Assembly: GCA_917880885.1 (NCBI GenBank)
Contig: OU862910.1
Location: forward strand, 21,836,710 to 21,900,709
DNA length: 64,000 bases
Direction: 5' to 3'
Origin: Limnephilus marmoratus
Taxonomy: Eukaryota; Arthropoda; Insecta; Trichoptera; Limnephilidae
Shown: piece after piece, positions 1-11,250 of the stretch
How positions within the stretch are numbered: the stretch's first letter is position 1
Layout of the letters: each line of letters opens with the position of its first letter
Translations under genes and position numbers: made by a program
Notes under the pieces: model-generated
Databases searched by the model: none
Told to the model about the DNA's origin: nothing
What the model saw: only the letters and a program-made list of their open reading frames with translations

Positions 1-197
1 TGAATGGTGGTCTTACACCAGGGCGATACCGAGAGTATCTTCCACTCTGGAACGTGCCGCAAATATACTATATATTATTTTAAATGAATAACTTGTGAAA
101 TAACACAAATTAATCAAATAACATTTATTTGCCACGCCGGGATTCAATCCCGCGACCTTCGGTGTGCTAGTCTTACCGCTGAACTACGCCGGCCGTC
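1..197 (-). mobile_element. tRNA-derived SINE, copy A (runs off the window start)
   Basis: Read on the minus strand, 132-197 is a tRNA-like head. It has an A-box-like TAGTTCAGCGG and a B-box-like region GGGATTGAATCCC, followed by a tail that ends at the window edge. The tail (ATTTGTGTTATTTCAC, then TTCCAGAGTGGAAGATACTC) recurs at 11.5 kb on the same strand and at 38.0 kb on the opposite strand. Three dispersed copies sharing head and tail, with Pol III promoter boxes, define a SINE and not a tRNA gene. The acceptor stem does not close, so it is not a functional tRNA. Confidence 0.8.
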
Positions 198-780
198 ATT
201 GAAACATGTGTGTGATCTATTGATTCTTCCCTCCAGTTTCCTTCGAAGGTACGCATCTTGAGGTCATACTAGTTGTCAAATTCCTTGAAAACATGATAAT
301 TTTCGACTGTTGTTGCTTTTAATAAAACTTGTAGGTACCTACCTACCAACCTTTAACATTTAATATATTCGCTTAGCTAGGTGGGGTTTTATTATTACGT
401 TAAAAGTTTCGTTTTTCGCTCCCACTTCTTTCAGTAGGTAAACAAAATGTGTTGATTTTGCACTCAGAAGTAAAATTGCTCTTGTACTGGAGTTTTCTGT
501 CTGAACTTTAATTTGGTCTCCACCCACAAAACACATACACATTTTGTGGGTGGTTAGGTCGGGGCAACAATGTGTTTGTTTGCCGTGGCCGATAGAAAAC
601 AACAAACGTTGTGGCTCAGCCCCAATGTAGCACGTTCGAACAAAATGTTTGTTGTAATGTTTGAAGTATTGTTTGTGGAAACGGTCGCAGGAGACCGGCC
701 TTTAGTTCGCTGCGTAGGAAGTCTGCTTTGAAGCCTGCAGCCCACTCTTGTCTGAAATGATTGGCTAATGCAGTATGCAA
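196..780. other. Unassigned AT-rich DNA
   Basis: Two open frames fall here on the minus strand, but neither looks protein-like in composition. Around 555-635 there is a weak imperfect inverted similarity (GGGGC and GTTTG words). I see no recognisable gene or repeat end. Confidence 0.4.
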
Positions 781-782
781 TA

Positions 783-844
783 ATGTGCATCATGAACTTT
801 GCCGCCGCCCACCCTCTCCCCCGGGGTGGGCGGATAATGCACAT
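783..844. repeat. Two-part perfect hairpin
   Basis: The outer arms ATGTGCAT (783-790) and ATGCACAT (837-844) are exact complements. Inside them CCGCCCACCC (805-814) pairs exactly with GGGTGGGCGG (824-833). The inner stem is very GC-rich in AT-rich surroundings and is followed by a run of G near 860-871. It could be the remnant of a foldback element or a cruciform-forming site. No function is visible. Confidence 0.6.
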
Positions 845-1228
845 AGCATGGTCTCTGAGTGGGGGGGGGGGGTGTTTCCAGGCACGTGTTGTACCCGGGA
901 CGGATCGATCCGGCCTGAGTGGGTCGCGGTTTGCCTCCGTACGGGCAAAAGCTTCCGAATTCCACGTTCAAACATTTCAAATTAAAGCCATCTGGTTAGC
1001 CCTTGGAGCTCCAAAATGGATGCATGTTTTTCACTTGCAAAGAAATTCGGATGTATCCCTTTTAAATCACCATTATATCTTAGGTCCCGAAAAATCCTAA
1101 ATGCAGGCATCCCCTCTCATAAGTAGTATGACGAACGTGTCCGAAAAAAATTGAAGTCTTCAATTTTTCAAGTCTTGTTTTTTTACATTATCTCCACACG
1201 GGAGACTCTAAGCAAAAAAAATCTCTCA

Positions 1229-1520
1229 GGGCCAATCTCAACTTCGGGGGTGCTATGTGGGGGGTCTTTTTAGGGAAAGGAAATTCTGAGAAAGAAAACA
1301 GGGAGGAATGGGTAGAAATCTAGGGGTCGATGTGTTCAGTAGTGCCGAACGTATGAATCAATCCCTCCCACTGCGGTGCAAAGCGTTGGGTCGAAAGAGT
1401 CCGGCTAGAGAGGTCAAAAGGTCTCCTCAACCAGTCTCTCCCAGGTGGCAGGTGTGGACCTATGACAGGGGTTTTGGTTGTCCAATATACTGTTAAGAGG
1501 GCGGCGGTACCCATACCCGT
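1229..1520 (+). repeat. Unclassified interspersed repeat R, copy 1
   Basis: This shares long stretches with 13846-14250 and 48218-48545 (+) and with 33000-33610 (-): the GGGAAAGGAA block, 'GGGTAGRAATCTRGGGGT', 'CTGCGGTGCAARGCG' and 'GACCTATGRCAGGGGTKTTGG'. Frames read through it differ between copies, so the conservation is of DNA and not protein. No terminal repeats or target duplication could be fixed. The class is unknown; an LTR fragment or the 3' UTR of a LINE are possibilities. Confidence 0.65.
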
Positions 1521-1700
1521 TTCCTAAAAGAACTCCTCCGGAAGGATCAGCCTCTGGCAGCCGTTTTTGCAATTTAGTTTATAGGTATATAATATTTTCC
1601 TAAAACAAAAATATTCTTTGATAAAGTTAACAACCCGACTTACTAGTTTGAAAAAGCAGTCCTAATGCCAATTTATTAACCCAAAAAATGTGTATTCTGC

Positions 1701-2022
1701 GGTGTGTTGTTTGTCGTGTTGTTTGTTGCGTGGTTATGTTGTGTATAGTGTTGTGTGTTTTTTGTCGTGTTGTTTGTTGCGTGGTTTTGTTGTGTATCGT
1801 GTATAGTGTTGTTTGTTGCGTGGTTTTGTTGTGTATCGTTTAGTGTTGTGTGTCGTTTGTCGTGCGTAGTATGTTGTTTGATGTTGTCGTGTGTAGTGTG
1901 TTGTTTGTGTTGTATGTTGTCGTGTACAGTGTGTTGTTTGTGTTGTGTCGTGTGTTGTCATGTGCTGTGTGTTGTTTGTCGTGTGTTTATTGTGTATCGT
2001 TTCGTGTGCTGTTTGTTGCATG
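1701..2022. repeat. GTT/CGT-rich minisatellite
   Basis: Degenerate tandem units based on TGTTGTTTGTCGTG and GTTGCGTGGTTTTGTTGTG run for about 320 bp. The open frames here (Cys/Val/Leu-rich on plus, Thr/His-rich on minus) are products of the repeat and not genes. Confidence 0.85.
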
Positions 2023-2179
2023 TTGACGCGGAAAAGCCGCACCTCCGCTATTACTTTCAACACGAAACTGATCGTGGGAGGAATCTATTTCCTGGCAATT
2101 GAATGCAACTTCTATGGCGTCTAGATTCGTGTTCCTTTCACACGCTTCTCAATCAATTTCAGAATGTTTGTTTTTATTA

Positions 2180-2285
2180 GACCACATTACACGATGGATG
2201 GGCAAGTCGTGGACGCCCCAGAAAACATGGCACGATAAAGTTAATCAAAATGAGGCGGGTCACACCAAGCGTAGTTATTTCATTT
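2180..2285 (+). pseudogene. RTE-like LINE C-terminal fragment
   Basis: One frame reads RWMGKSWTPQKTWHDKVNQ, close to the frame on the minus strand at 5941-6147 (RPRNIWHDQVNQMLE). It follows the 'RPR-x-W-x-DQV' pattern seen near the C-terminus of many RTE-type reverse transcriptases. Only about 30 codons survive, and there is no catalytic domain. It is 5'-truncated and decayed. Confidence 0.5.
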
Positions 2286-2309
2286 ATAGATTTTCAGTAT
2301 ATTTATGAA

Positions 2310-3065
2310 AAAACGATAATATTTTCTACCGATTAAAACAGTGCTAGAACTCCAACTGATTACATAAGCACTGCAAGAGCTCGAATATAATTTTAATATA
2401 AATATGATTGTGTTTAATTTTAAGAGGTATGCAAATAACATTTTACTCGAGTGGGTGGCTTTAATTATATTTGTGAAAGCATTTCATTTTGTTCGCTACA
2501 TTTTTATTTCATGACGTTAAATGTTGTAAACATAACCAAGTACAGAGATAAATTGTTTACGTTTTTTTGTGTTTCTGCCTTTTGAGGGTTGCTTTTAGCA
2601 CTAATGAATTCCACAGTGAAAACAATCATAAAAATAATTACTCGTATGTTAGAGGTGATGTGTTACAGTTAAATTCCTTCAACCTTTAAAAAAATAACCT
2701 TTACGAGCTTTCCGCGAAAAGCTTCTGGGCTTAAATTTATTCCACCCTTCTCCACCCCTTGTTGGAATATAATTTATTAGGCTGCTTGGAAATATTACCA
2801 AGCAAAAGTTACGACGTCATGGATTGACCTTTAATCTCGCTCTCTGCTTGGGGATCATGTTCTCATTGTGAATTCTCGCTAAATCATAAGCTAGTTGTAG
2901 CGTAGGATCGTCGGATCGTCGGATGGCAGAATCCAACTGTCAATTTATTATTCATCGTACAACCTAATTCTGATTCTAGTTCAGTTTCTGAGAAGCGATT
3001 ATATTTACGAGTACCTACAGCTACTAAGGTGGCTTTAGCAATATCTTAGTAAATTTGAAAAATAT
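2310..3065. other. Unassigned AT-rich DNA
   Basis: No supported coding frame. A short GGATCGTC direct repeat lies near 2907-2925. Nothing else stands out. Confidence 0.4.
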
Positions 3066-3069
3066 TTAA

Positions 3070-3423
3070 GGCTCTGCAACCGGGCCCGAAAAGAAGAAGA
3101 TGGAGAGATACGAAATTACGAATATTAGAGGAGAGCGCTAACATTTACAGCGACAAAATCGATGCGAAAATGTTTAAAGAAACACTGTGAATTTTTTCAT
3201 ACACATAACTTGTAAAATAACTGAAACAAACGTGTTAATCATAATTTTAGGAGCATACTTTGCGATTTTTTTCTATCGAGGGAATTTTCATAATTTGCGT
3301 TTCGGCGCGGGCAAAGTCTAGATATTATCTTCAAGAATAACATATATTTTTTTAAGAACTTTAAAACTTTCCGTGTTTAAGGGAAATATGTAATAAATCG
3401 GTACAAATCCGGGTTGCGGGCCC
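3070..3423 (-). mobile_element. TTAA-flanked MITE, family P1, copy 1
   Basis: It is flanked by TTAA at 3066-3069 and 3424-3427. The ends GGCTCTGCAACCGG and CCGGGTTGCGGGCC are inverted repeats. It matches 38729-39144 and 55878-56306, which lie in the other orientation. A TTAA duplication is the mark of piggyBac-superfamily insertion. At 354 bp this copy lacks about 60 bp present in the other two (between the cGATGCGAAAATGTTTA and AAGAAACACTG words). It codes for nothing and would need a transposase from elsewhere. Confidence 0.8.
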
Positions 3424-3427
3424 TTAA

Positions 3428-4850
3428 AAGCGCAATTTTTTGTTTATTTGCCACAGCCCAAACTCACTAACGTAACTATTTCTAGTTCATTACTAACCCC
3501 ATATGCTTGGACATTGGAGGGTGTAGTCTTCAAATAAATGTAGCTTCGTTCAATAAAAAAAATAGAGTCTTGATGTGTGCGGTGAATGGGGAAACCATAT
3601 TTTCCTTATAACGCCTTTGGGAAAGTGGTGGGGTCCCCTCCAATTTCTTTTCACCGTGAGATATAAATCTTTGATATATCTTCTCCAACAATCGCAAATT
3701 CACTTTGTGGCGTCATTTTAATTAAATGAAAACATAACACTATATATATACATTACTTATTTAACCAAAATGATCAACATGTTTCTAAACCAATTTTTTC
3801 CGTCAGGATAACATGAAAATTTAGGTTAAACCTGGGTTTCTTATCATGACGTTTTCGAAAATTTTCACTAAAATTATTTTTTAAGGCTCTGAGTAGGTAG
3901 TATTATTGAATTTTGTTAGTGAAGTAACATTAGGTATGAACAACATCTTTTTGTTTTTAAAAGTGTACTTAGTAGTTTTACAAATTAGTTAAAGTTTTTT
4001 GAAAATTGTTGCAAAGATACTTCTGTGAGTGGGCTGCACTTTTGTATTTCCTTTTTATCCCATTGGATACCGCAAATTGTAATGCCATAAACAAAATATT
4101 TTAGACACCCCTACGAGTCATTATCAGTCGTTCTTAATGAAAAGTTCCCCGTAAGATGCAAAGTAGCCTCGGTTTACGGTATCTAAAAAATAAATTCAAC
4201 ATCTTGGAATAACAAAAACGCTCATTTGTAAAACGTAAGGGAAACATTAAATCTATTCTTACTTCTTTACGAAGAAACATGTTGACACAGGAATACATTA
4301 TTTTCAAATTTGGATGGCTAAACTAAACCGGGATTATTTAATGTGAATTCTGTAGACATTGTAATAAAATTTAACCTCCCACACCGATCCGACGACAATT
4401 CTAATACATAATATATGTTTCTATATTAATCCGTTTTAGTACTTACATTGCTCAATGAGAACCCTCCCAGAATTTAATCTCCCACACAGAGCCAACTACA
4501 ATTCCGCCGTACAAATCAGATCCTGCTTTTTAATATTTGATGTTAAATCTCTTCTGGGAACGACGGAATAATGTATAGATTCGGATTTGATTGTAGGCTC
4601 TGCCGGCATGACCGAATATTCCACGTAACAGAAGTTTCTTTCGTATCTGTGATACAAAACGAGGGTTGTTCGATGTATGTATTTATAAAGCAGATTTAAT
4701 ACTGTTCCTGGATTCCTCTGAAATAATTGACATTTCCAATTTACTACTTTAACCAAGAATTCCCAGTATTAGTATTGAATACGTAGGCATTCTTTTTTAG
4801 CATAATAATATTATATCTAAATATACTCCTGTTATCCATGAAGTATATTA
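3428..4850. other. Unassigned AT-rich DNA
   Basis: I see no coding frame of protein-like composition apart from an unremarkable minus-strand frame at 4496-4756. No terminal repeats were recognised. Confidence 0.4.
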
Positions 4851-4851
4851 T

Positions 4852-4931
4852 ATGAGGTGTGTAAAAACAAGGGCAGCAATCTCCAATATCCAATCAAAGG
4901 ATGTTGCCGTCTTTGTTTTTACGCACCTCAT
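4852..4931. mobile_element. 80-bp palindromic micro-MITE
   Basis: ATGAGGTGTGTAAAAACAAG on the left and CTTTGTTTTTACGCACCTCAT-type sequence on the right are near-perfect complements, and the pairing continues into GGCAGCAA/TTGCCGTC. The element is almost all stem. Flanks TTAT and TAAT hint at a short target duplication but are not conclusive. No second copy is in the window. Confidence 0.5.
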
Positions 4932-5129
4932 AATTTAGTAGTTTAATATTTTATCAATCAGCTACAATGTAAAACTATTTTGGAGTACCTACTGCTTGCA
5001 AAATAATAGTTTTTGTCGTAGACATCCAAATTGATAGACTTGCCCTAACATGAAATCTGGGTATCATTTCGACGAGCATTATTTTTGGTACCAGCGACTT
5101 TGACTAAATTTTGTTGTTGTTTGTTTCAG

Positions 5130-5210
5130 CGTATCGGGGTCACTCGATCTGAACGATTGCAACAAAGCTCGGCTGACCAGAGCACATGCGCGGAGGGTAA
5201 TCGCCCACAG
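5130..5210 (+). CDS. Candidate internal exon (81 nt) of an unknown host gene
   Basis: A T-rich tract ending TTTGTTTCAG stands immediately before 5130, and CAG|GTAAGA follows 5210. Both match strong insect splice sites. The 81 nt (27 codons) are GC-richer than the flanks. Two of three frames are open: one begins RIGVTRSERLQQ, the other begins VSGSLDLNDC and ends RRVIAHR. Because 81 is a multiple of three, skipping it would keep frame. I do not recognise the peptide in either frame. No partner exon was found, which fits a gene with long introns. It could still be a chance pairing of sites. Confidence 0.45.
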
Positions 5211-5940
5211 GTAAGATTCACTGCTGCATACTTCTTTTATGAAAGTCACATATTTCCCCCTGAGATCACCACCCGAAACCTCGCCCTTTTCAATACACGT
5301 TCCCCAAGCTATTATTTGGTTTCGCCCTATTTTCTATTGACTTACTACCTTTATAGAACAACGTCTCTGAAATGGATACGTTCGATGAATTTCTTATCCT
5401 TATACTAGATAATGTAACAATTTTTTTTTCTCGGAAGATTTCCAATTATTCGTATGTCTATTTATACATTTCTTATAATGTGTATCATCTCCTAGTTTCT
5501 TAGAGTTGTACTAAATTCGTATCAATAAGTACTTATCAATTAATTTACTGTGTAAATGCTTCCAAGAACTGTTGATCTTTCAATATATAATTAAACCCAA
5601 CTCACGCTTCCTGGAATTGTATTTATCTTTTCATGGTGTTTAATCATTTCGTTATTGCTAAACTTGTTTTCTTTGATACTTGTATTGGAAGGGGACAAAC
5701 ACTTTCAAGTATTTTCCCAATCGACTTTAAATGATGAATTCAGATTCGATTCGTTTGCTGTCATTTTTATTGTACCTTCGAATATAACTGAAAATTCAGT
5801 GACTTCAATCTAAACGAAATATTTTCATAATTATTTTTACAATCGCTTTTATGGGATTATTAAAATATCACGACCCATTGTAATTGCGAAGTAATGCATT
5901 TCGAAATGATCTGCAGTTATTAATTTGAATATAATTGTAA
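5211..5940. other. Unassigned AT-rich DNA (intron-like after the 5130-5210 exon)
   Basis: AT-rich, with no supported gene or repeat boundary. If the exon call is right, this would be intron. Confidence 0.35.
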
Positions 5941-5944
5941 CTAA

Positions 5945-6150
5945 CTAACAATCACGCCGTTTCCCCACAGGAGTAGGCAGAGAGACCGCCAAACAACTCG
6001 GTCTTGGCACACACTATTTGGCTCATTCATATTCATACATCGTCTCCTACATACTCCTTTATTATTCTGACTCTTGACCTGGCCAGACTCAAGCATCTGA
6101 TTCACTTGATCGTGCCATATGTTCCTCGGGCGGACTTCTTCTACCATTCA
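5945..6150 (-). pseudogene. RTE-like LINE 3' end with GTTA tail
   Basis: The minus-strand frame contains RPRNIWHDQVNQMLE and then DRVVWRSLCLLLWGNGVI, the C-terminal pattern 'RPR-W-DQV ... DR-x-x-WR' of RTE-type reverse transcriptases. It stops just before a GTTAGTTAGTT run (5940-5950 read on minus). Simple-repeat 3' tails are typical of RTE-type LINEs. Two more 3' ends of this family lie at 7922-8006 (+) and 33262-33462 (-). The catalytic domain is absent, so this is a 5'-truncated dead copy. Confidence 0.7.
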
Positions 6151-6219
6151 CATTTACGTCATATATTCTCCTTAGACTCTTTTCTTCGTTCGTTAGCTCT
6201 ATATGCCCAAATCATCTGA

Positions 6220-7133
6220 GTGTCCCATTCTTAATCTTTACTCATTCATTACGCTTACCTTGCATTCTTTGGGGATCTCCACATTTCTCATTCGATAATG
6301 GTTTTACCACACGTATGCCTCAGGGATCTCATTTCTACAGCATTCTGTCTACTTCCATCCTTCCTTTGTCAGTTCCTTGCCACACTGCCATATTTATACT
6401 GTATCTAAAAAAAATAGTTCGAACATGATTAAACTTTTTTAGTCATAAATCGACGACGTCAGTAATCTATCAGTCGATTTTCCTAAAACGCGCCTGTAAA
6501 AAATGCGTCAATAAAGCCCTGACGAAAAATTTGTACATTTTCAGGAAGGCCGCACTTTTGTAACTGTGGGTATGTGTAGTGTACATATGTAAGTGTTTGG
6601 GTTCTTCCATTTTTTAACCGGGCAATAAAAGACTTCTTTACGATTGTTGAACCATTTCCAGCTTAAACTTATTGCGTAGCAGATACTTTTTTGAATCACC
6701 TATTATGGAAATAGCCTTCGCCGATATTAATAGATTTAATCGATACGATACAACAGAACTATGTTGCACTACGAATTTACATCAATAAACTCCTTTCAGG
6801 CAGCCTTCAAAGTGCGGCATTTCGTACATTTTCAAATTTACATTGAATATCATAATTTCAGCGGGGTTGTTTATTGTTCGTGTTTGTAATTTTTCTGCGA
6901 TCTGAATTTATTTAAGACCCTTTGTAATTTAATAATCTTTCAGTTTAGTCGTTTAGCTTACTGATTTATTACGATTTATTCTCTTAAATAGTTATTCTCA
7001 TTTTAAGAACAAAATTTTATATTTTTCATGCTTGATTGGTATATTTTTGTCAATCTCACTCGGTTGTAATTAGATAAATTATTATTTTTACCTTCTTATT
7101 TACCTACGCACCTATTACGGGCATTAACCCGTC
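6220..7133. other. Unassigned DNA with one inverted similarity
   Basis: GTACATTTTCAGGAAGGCCG near 6530-6555 resembles the reverse complement of the stretch near 6795-6835 (CAGCCTTCAAAGTGCGGCAT). This suggests the ends of a decayed inverted-repeat element of about 300 bp. No coding content was seen. Confidence 0.3.
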
Positions 7134-7137
7134 AAGT

Positions 7138-7602
7138 CTATTTGTTCGGTTTTCGGAACAACTCATACAGGTCTCATAGAAATCGTTCTGTCTCGTCTCC
7201 CTTACTATCACAGTGAGATATTTATTTATTTCCATTTACCATATGTGAAGATAAACGGTGCTAGAAAGAGAAATCACCTCGCTTTATATTCAGTTATAAA
7301 ATTAACCACAAAAGAAGTAATATGTAGACTTTTATGTAACCAAAGTTTCGGATCGCATTTTGAATTAAATTTATAAATTTGTGTAAACTAAATTATTTGT
7401 TTTTCATTATAAATTTATGAATCTTTGGGAATTTTTTATTAATTATTTTTACATTGAACGACAAAAAAAGTGAGGTGACAATAACGTTTGTAATACATTG
7501 TCTAATAAAACGTGTATGTTTTTTTTTGTTATCATTAATTTTACTTAGAAAAAACGTAAGGTGAGCCATTTTTTTTTAACGCACCAGATTTAAATGTCCG
7601 GG
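7138..7602 (+). mobile_element. TTAA-flanked MITE, family P2
   Basis: TTAA at 7134-7137 and 7603-7606 flank ends CCCGTCAAGTC and ATGTCCGGG. The layout TTAA-CCC...GGG-TTAA is that of piggyBac-superfamily elements. The first 60 bp recur in reverse near 54540-54590 and partly near 44165-44200. The interior holds AAAGTGAGGTGACA (7470-7480), a core shared with six other sites in the window. Non-coding; 465 bp. Confidence 0.75.
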
Positions 7603-7921
7603 TTAAATTTTCCCCACAGGAAAAACTAAACCCTTTCACACACTTCCCCAAATGATCATCTAGTCAACCCACGCTATGCAATTGCACTATATAAGTATTA
7701 AAAATACAAAATAATACAAGAACAACATGTCAACCTACTAGAGACCAAATGGGAATATAATTCACCGACTCCAGATATTTTCATATCAGAGGGTTCAGCT
7801 CTGTGGCATTTCTAATTCAACCTATAAATCCTACTGATCCCTCAATATATATTTATTTCGATAATTATATGTTTATTTTGATTTATTAAATTCGAAAGCT
7901 ATTGACTAAGCTATTGCTAGC

Positions 7922-8006
7922 TATGCCAAGACCGAGTTGTTTGGCGGTCCGTCCTCTCTGCCTACCCCTGCGGGGAAACGGCGTGATGGTTAGTTAGTTA
8001 GTTAGA
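7922..8006 (+). mobile_element. RTE-like LINE 3' end with (TTAG)n tail
   Basis: GAGTTGTTTGGCGGTCCGTC, then GCGGGGAAACGGCGTGATGG, then (TTAG)4. This is the plus-strand counterpart of the tail at 5940-6000, and it is only about 85 bp long. The 4-bp tail repeat at the very 3' end matches target-primed insertion by RTE-like elements. Confidence 0.7.
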
Positions 8007-8087
8007 AAGCTATTTTATCACTTTTCAAAATCAATTTGTAGTTTTCGATACGTTCAGAAATATACCATTTATTTGGATTTTATTGTA

Positions 8088-8496
8088 GGGGCCATCCATA
8101 AATTAAGTCACACCTTAAGGGTGGGGAGGGGAGTAGAGAAGTATGACAAGGTGTGTGGGGTGTTATGAGCTTTGTGACGTCACATGCACTAAACAACTGT
8201 GACACATGCGACTGCCACAAAAATATTTTCCCTATCCCATTACGCCCCCTCTGTTGTGGTATCCAGTTACGCCCCCTCCGTCGTGGTATCCCGTTAACCT
8301 CCCTCCGTTGTGGAAAATGTAACTGTGACAATATTAAATGGTGTCGAAAATTTTACCTACTATTATTTTTACATGTAAAATTGCAAAATATGTGACGTCA
8401 CGCTGGGGGGTAGGGGGTCTCACAAATGTGACGATGTGTGACAGGGGGAGGGGTCAAAAATCATGAAATTCGTGTGACATAATTTATGGATGGCCC
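8088..8496. mobile_element. Palindromic-ended MITE (GGGCCATCC ends)
   Basis: GGGCCATCCATAAATTA on the left matches TAATTTATGGATGGCCC on the right, with GTCAC/GTGAC next to each. The ends resemble the GGGGTCGTCCATTAATCACG elements at 33.6 and 55.6 kb, so they look like one superfamily, possibly PIF/Harbinger-type. No clear target duplication was found. Inside, about 8236-8312 holds three tandem units of roughly 29 bp based on TTACGCCCCCTCYGTYGTGG. Non-coding. Confidence 0.7.
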
Positions 8497-8499
8497 TTT

Positions 8500-9170
8500 G
8501 ACTAAATTTCGTCGAGTCCTGAGGGGTAAGGCAGGTACGAAAACTTACATTAAGAATTGCATCTTCTTCCCGTATTATAATTTATATTGATTTTAATGAA
8601 ACTTTCAATTCATTCAACCCTACCTATTGAATAATTTTCACGTTTGCTTTTCAACAACATCCCTTTGTATTTGCGTAATCTTCCAGACAAAGGTTAGTTT
8701 CCCGTTGGGAAGCAACCTATTTAGCGACGCAGGCGTTAGTTTTTGTACCCACATATTATTCAACACAGCTTTTTCATGTCCAAGTGCTTTCGCATTTCGA
8801 AGCCTTTTGTTGTTTCCCCGAAACGGGTAGAATTCCGTTTATGAAAAAATCCGCTAGAACACTTTCCCTGCCTCGAATATTCTGACCCACTTATTTTTCG
8901 GCGTGTAAAATGTTTCACGCATAGGTGGTTTTTTTTTCAAAGGCCTTTTTGTGTTATTTTTTCGCCGTAGTCTCATCTCGTATATCTTCTGAACCGGTGG
9001 TGAATTTTTCTAGGAAGGTAAAAGAGGGTTTCTGAATGAAAATAATGCTTATGGTAAAGTTGTTTGTAATCTGTTTTTCTACAGTAAAATGAGGCGCCCT
9101 TTGCGCTATTATCTAATTTGTCTGTAATTTAAAACAACGCTACTATTATTAGCCACTATAATAGTGGCGG
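8500..9170. other. Unassigned AT-rich DNA
   Basis: One plus-strand frame (8627-8830) is open, but its composition is not convincing. No repeat ends were recognised. Confidence 0.35.
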
Positions 9171-9194
9171 GTGCTGGTGTTTTACGATTTTCCC

Positions 9195-9420
9195 CATTAT
9201 TGTGTGGGATCAGCACGTGTAGCTGGTAGCGGAGGAGCTAGAGAGGAGGCTATAGGGTGCAGGCTACAGGATATAGGGCGATGGGCGGCGGCGGCGACCC
9301 AGTTCGCGCCGCCAGGATCGATGCGCCCTCCCCCTCCCTCCCGCCCTCCCAGCCCCCCCGAGGGGGAGACGGCGATACCTAAACAACCCCGCCGCTTACA
9401 CGACCGATTGCGTTGAGCTT
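9195..9420 (+). other. GC/CpG-rich block, possible exon or regulatory region
   Basis: An abrupt GC-rich stretch in AT-rich DNA, with GGCGGCGGCGGCGACCC and a C-rich run near 9325-9360. A plus-strand frame is open across it (Arg/Pro/Gly-rich), but low complexity makes that weak evidence. It may be the first exon or promoter of an unseen gene. No splice sites of good quality were pinned down. Confidence 0.3.
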
Positions 9421-9973
9421 CGAAGCGTCATCTTTCAGTGACCTAGAAACCCAAAAATGTCACCGGTGTCATCGATTTTCCAAGATGGGGAGGTGAATGA
9501 ACAGATTGGTGCGTTTAATTTGACCTACATCAGTGGCCAGAACCAGAAAAGTTGCAATCAGTAACATTTTACTCTAATCCGCTGAGAGCTCCGTTGTTAG
9601 TGTCTTTTTATTATTAGTGTTCTTTTTTGTGTTATAGGAGAGATGAAAACATTAAAAATGAACTCCCAGCAGTACATCCTTGTATCAAAACATAATAAAA
9701 ACTTTGAAGCGCCATTTGGGGTAATTTTTCGAGGCTCTCTAAAGTGGGTTCAATATTTCACGAAAATGTTGACATAGATTATTTTTCCATAAAATTTTCC
9801 GATTTCCTCAATCTGTTTAATCTGTGACATTTTGGTCCGAACAACTTCTAATAAAGACTTCGCCAGTTAGTAACAGAGTGGTTTAGAGTTGAGATGACTG
9901 GGCCGATTGGGCCGCGATAAAGTAAAGTTAGTGCCACCCCAAACCGCCCACCGCCCTCCGCCCACTGCGAACA

Positions 9974-10027
9974 GGTGGTCGTCTCGAGAGTAGTTCCACT
10001 CTTTTTCTCTTACGTTTGACGACCACC
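9974..10027. repeat. 10-bp perfect inverted repeat in GC-rich patch
   Basis: GGTGGTCGTC (9974-9983) and GACGACCACC (10018-10027) are exact complements around a 34-bp spacer. The surrounding 9900-10045 is C/G-rich (CACCGCCCTCCGCCC). This may be a remnant of inverted transposon ends. Confidence 0.5.
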
Positions 10028-10049
10028 CCGAGGGGGAGCCTCAATTGCC

Positions 10050-11245
10050 TCTTGATTATACAACTTGCAAGAGTATCGTTATTTTTTTCAGCGAATTCAA
10101 TCACCTTGAGTTACTCATTTAGTAAAATACTATTCACGGGTTTTTTAAAATCCTACTTCGAAAGCCAATTAAAATAATTTTATTATCGTTTGACTTAATT
10201 ATTCTTACAGAAGCGGTTTCAGTTTTTGAAAAGTACACTTATATTACAAAGCCAATTTGAGTTTATTGAACCAGATTTCACACAGGAAAATTTCACGGGG
10301 TCAAACAACCTTGCAAATACAACCGAGTCATGGAACCACCTAGATAAATATATTTAAGGGTTGCGCCTCTTACTTTAAATTATTCCTACAGCCGTGTTTA
10401 TGCAAACATACATTTTGTGGGTAAAGTTGTTATATTAATGAATATCCAGATTTGAAGTAGATATTATATGTTGTAATTTTGTTTTATTTTGAAGATGTGC
10501 AAGAGGAAAGGGGTATAAAGGTTTAAACTGAGTAGTAGAAATACTGAAGTAGAGTTTATTTTATTTATTTTAATTTATTTTAAATACATAAACGGCAATA
10601 CTGCCTTTTATAAATAAACAAACACCCAAACACTTGACGAAGGCTTGAGTCTCTATTTCCCACTGATAAAGGGGCACCTAAGCAAGATAATCTCTTTCAA
10701 GACAATCAAAATATTGGTTCGGGGGTTACACTTCCTCAATGCCCCTTAGGTTTGGCACTGACAGCTTTTCCCGACCTGCCCTCGGTGTCTCCAATCTACC
10801 TTCACCGTCTGAATTCTCCAACTCTCTCTCTCTCTCTCCAATTCTGAACAATATGTGTCCTAAACTTTCACGTGTGCGCTGTGGGTAACATCGAGTATGA
10901 AATATCAATTTTGCGGTTGCCCATGATTGCCTCGTAAATAATGTCTGATATTATCACCGCATACCGTTATGATTTGATTTCATGTTTGTATTGAAATAGA
11001 TACGACCACCTTCCGTTATTGAATCGAATGTCTCAGCAAATTGCCATTCTGGGCACACAATGGCGCGACCACCTCTGGATGCTGCGGTATCCGATTTCAC
11101 CGTGCGGTGGTAAGAGGCAAATTTGCCAACGATACCTTACGATAATAATAATTATTAGGTATATTATGTTTAGTATGGCGTCAACTTCATAGCTTCTCAA
11201 AGTATTGGTTGATACGAAGGCATTAATATTCATATTCTCCTTTTT
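10050..11245. other. Unassigned AT-rich DNA
   Basis: Contains a short (CT)n run near 10823-10838 and a TTTATTT-rich patch at 10555-10620. No gene is supported. Confidence 0.35.
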
Positions 11246-11250
11246 TTAAA

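Noticed and set aside
761..1100. Several overlapping frames on both strands
   Set aside because: They arise from the GC hairpin and G-run; no frame has domain-like order or conserved motifs.
1734..2102. Long overlapping open frames on both strands (109 and 115 codons)
   Set aside because: They lie entirely in a GTT/CGT minisatellite; the Thr/His and Cys/Val bias is produced by the repeat.
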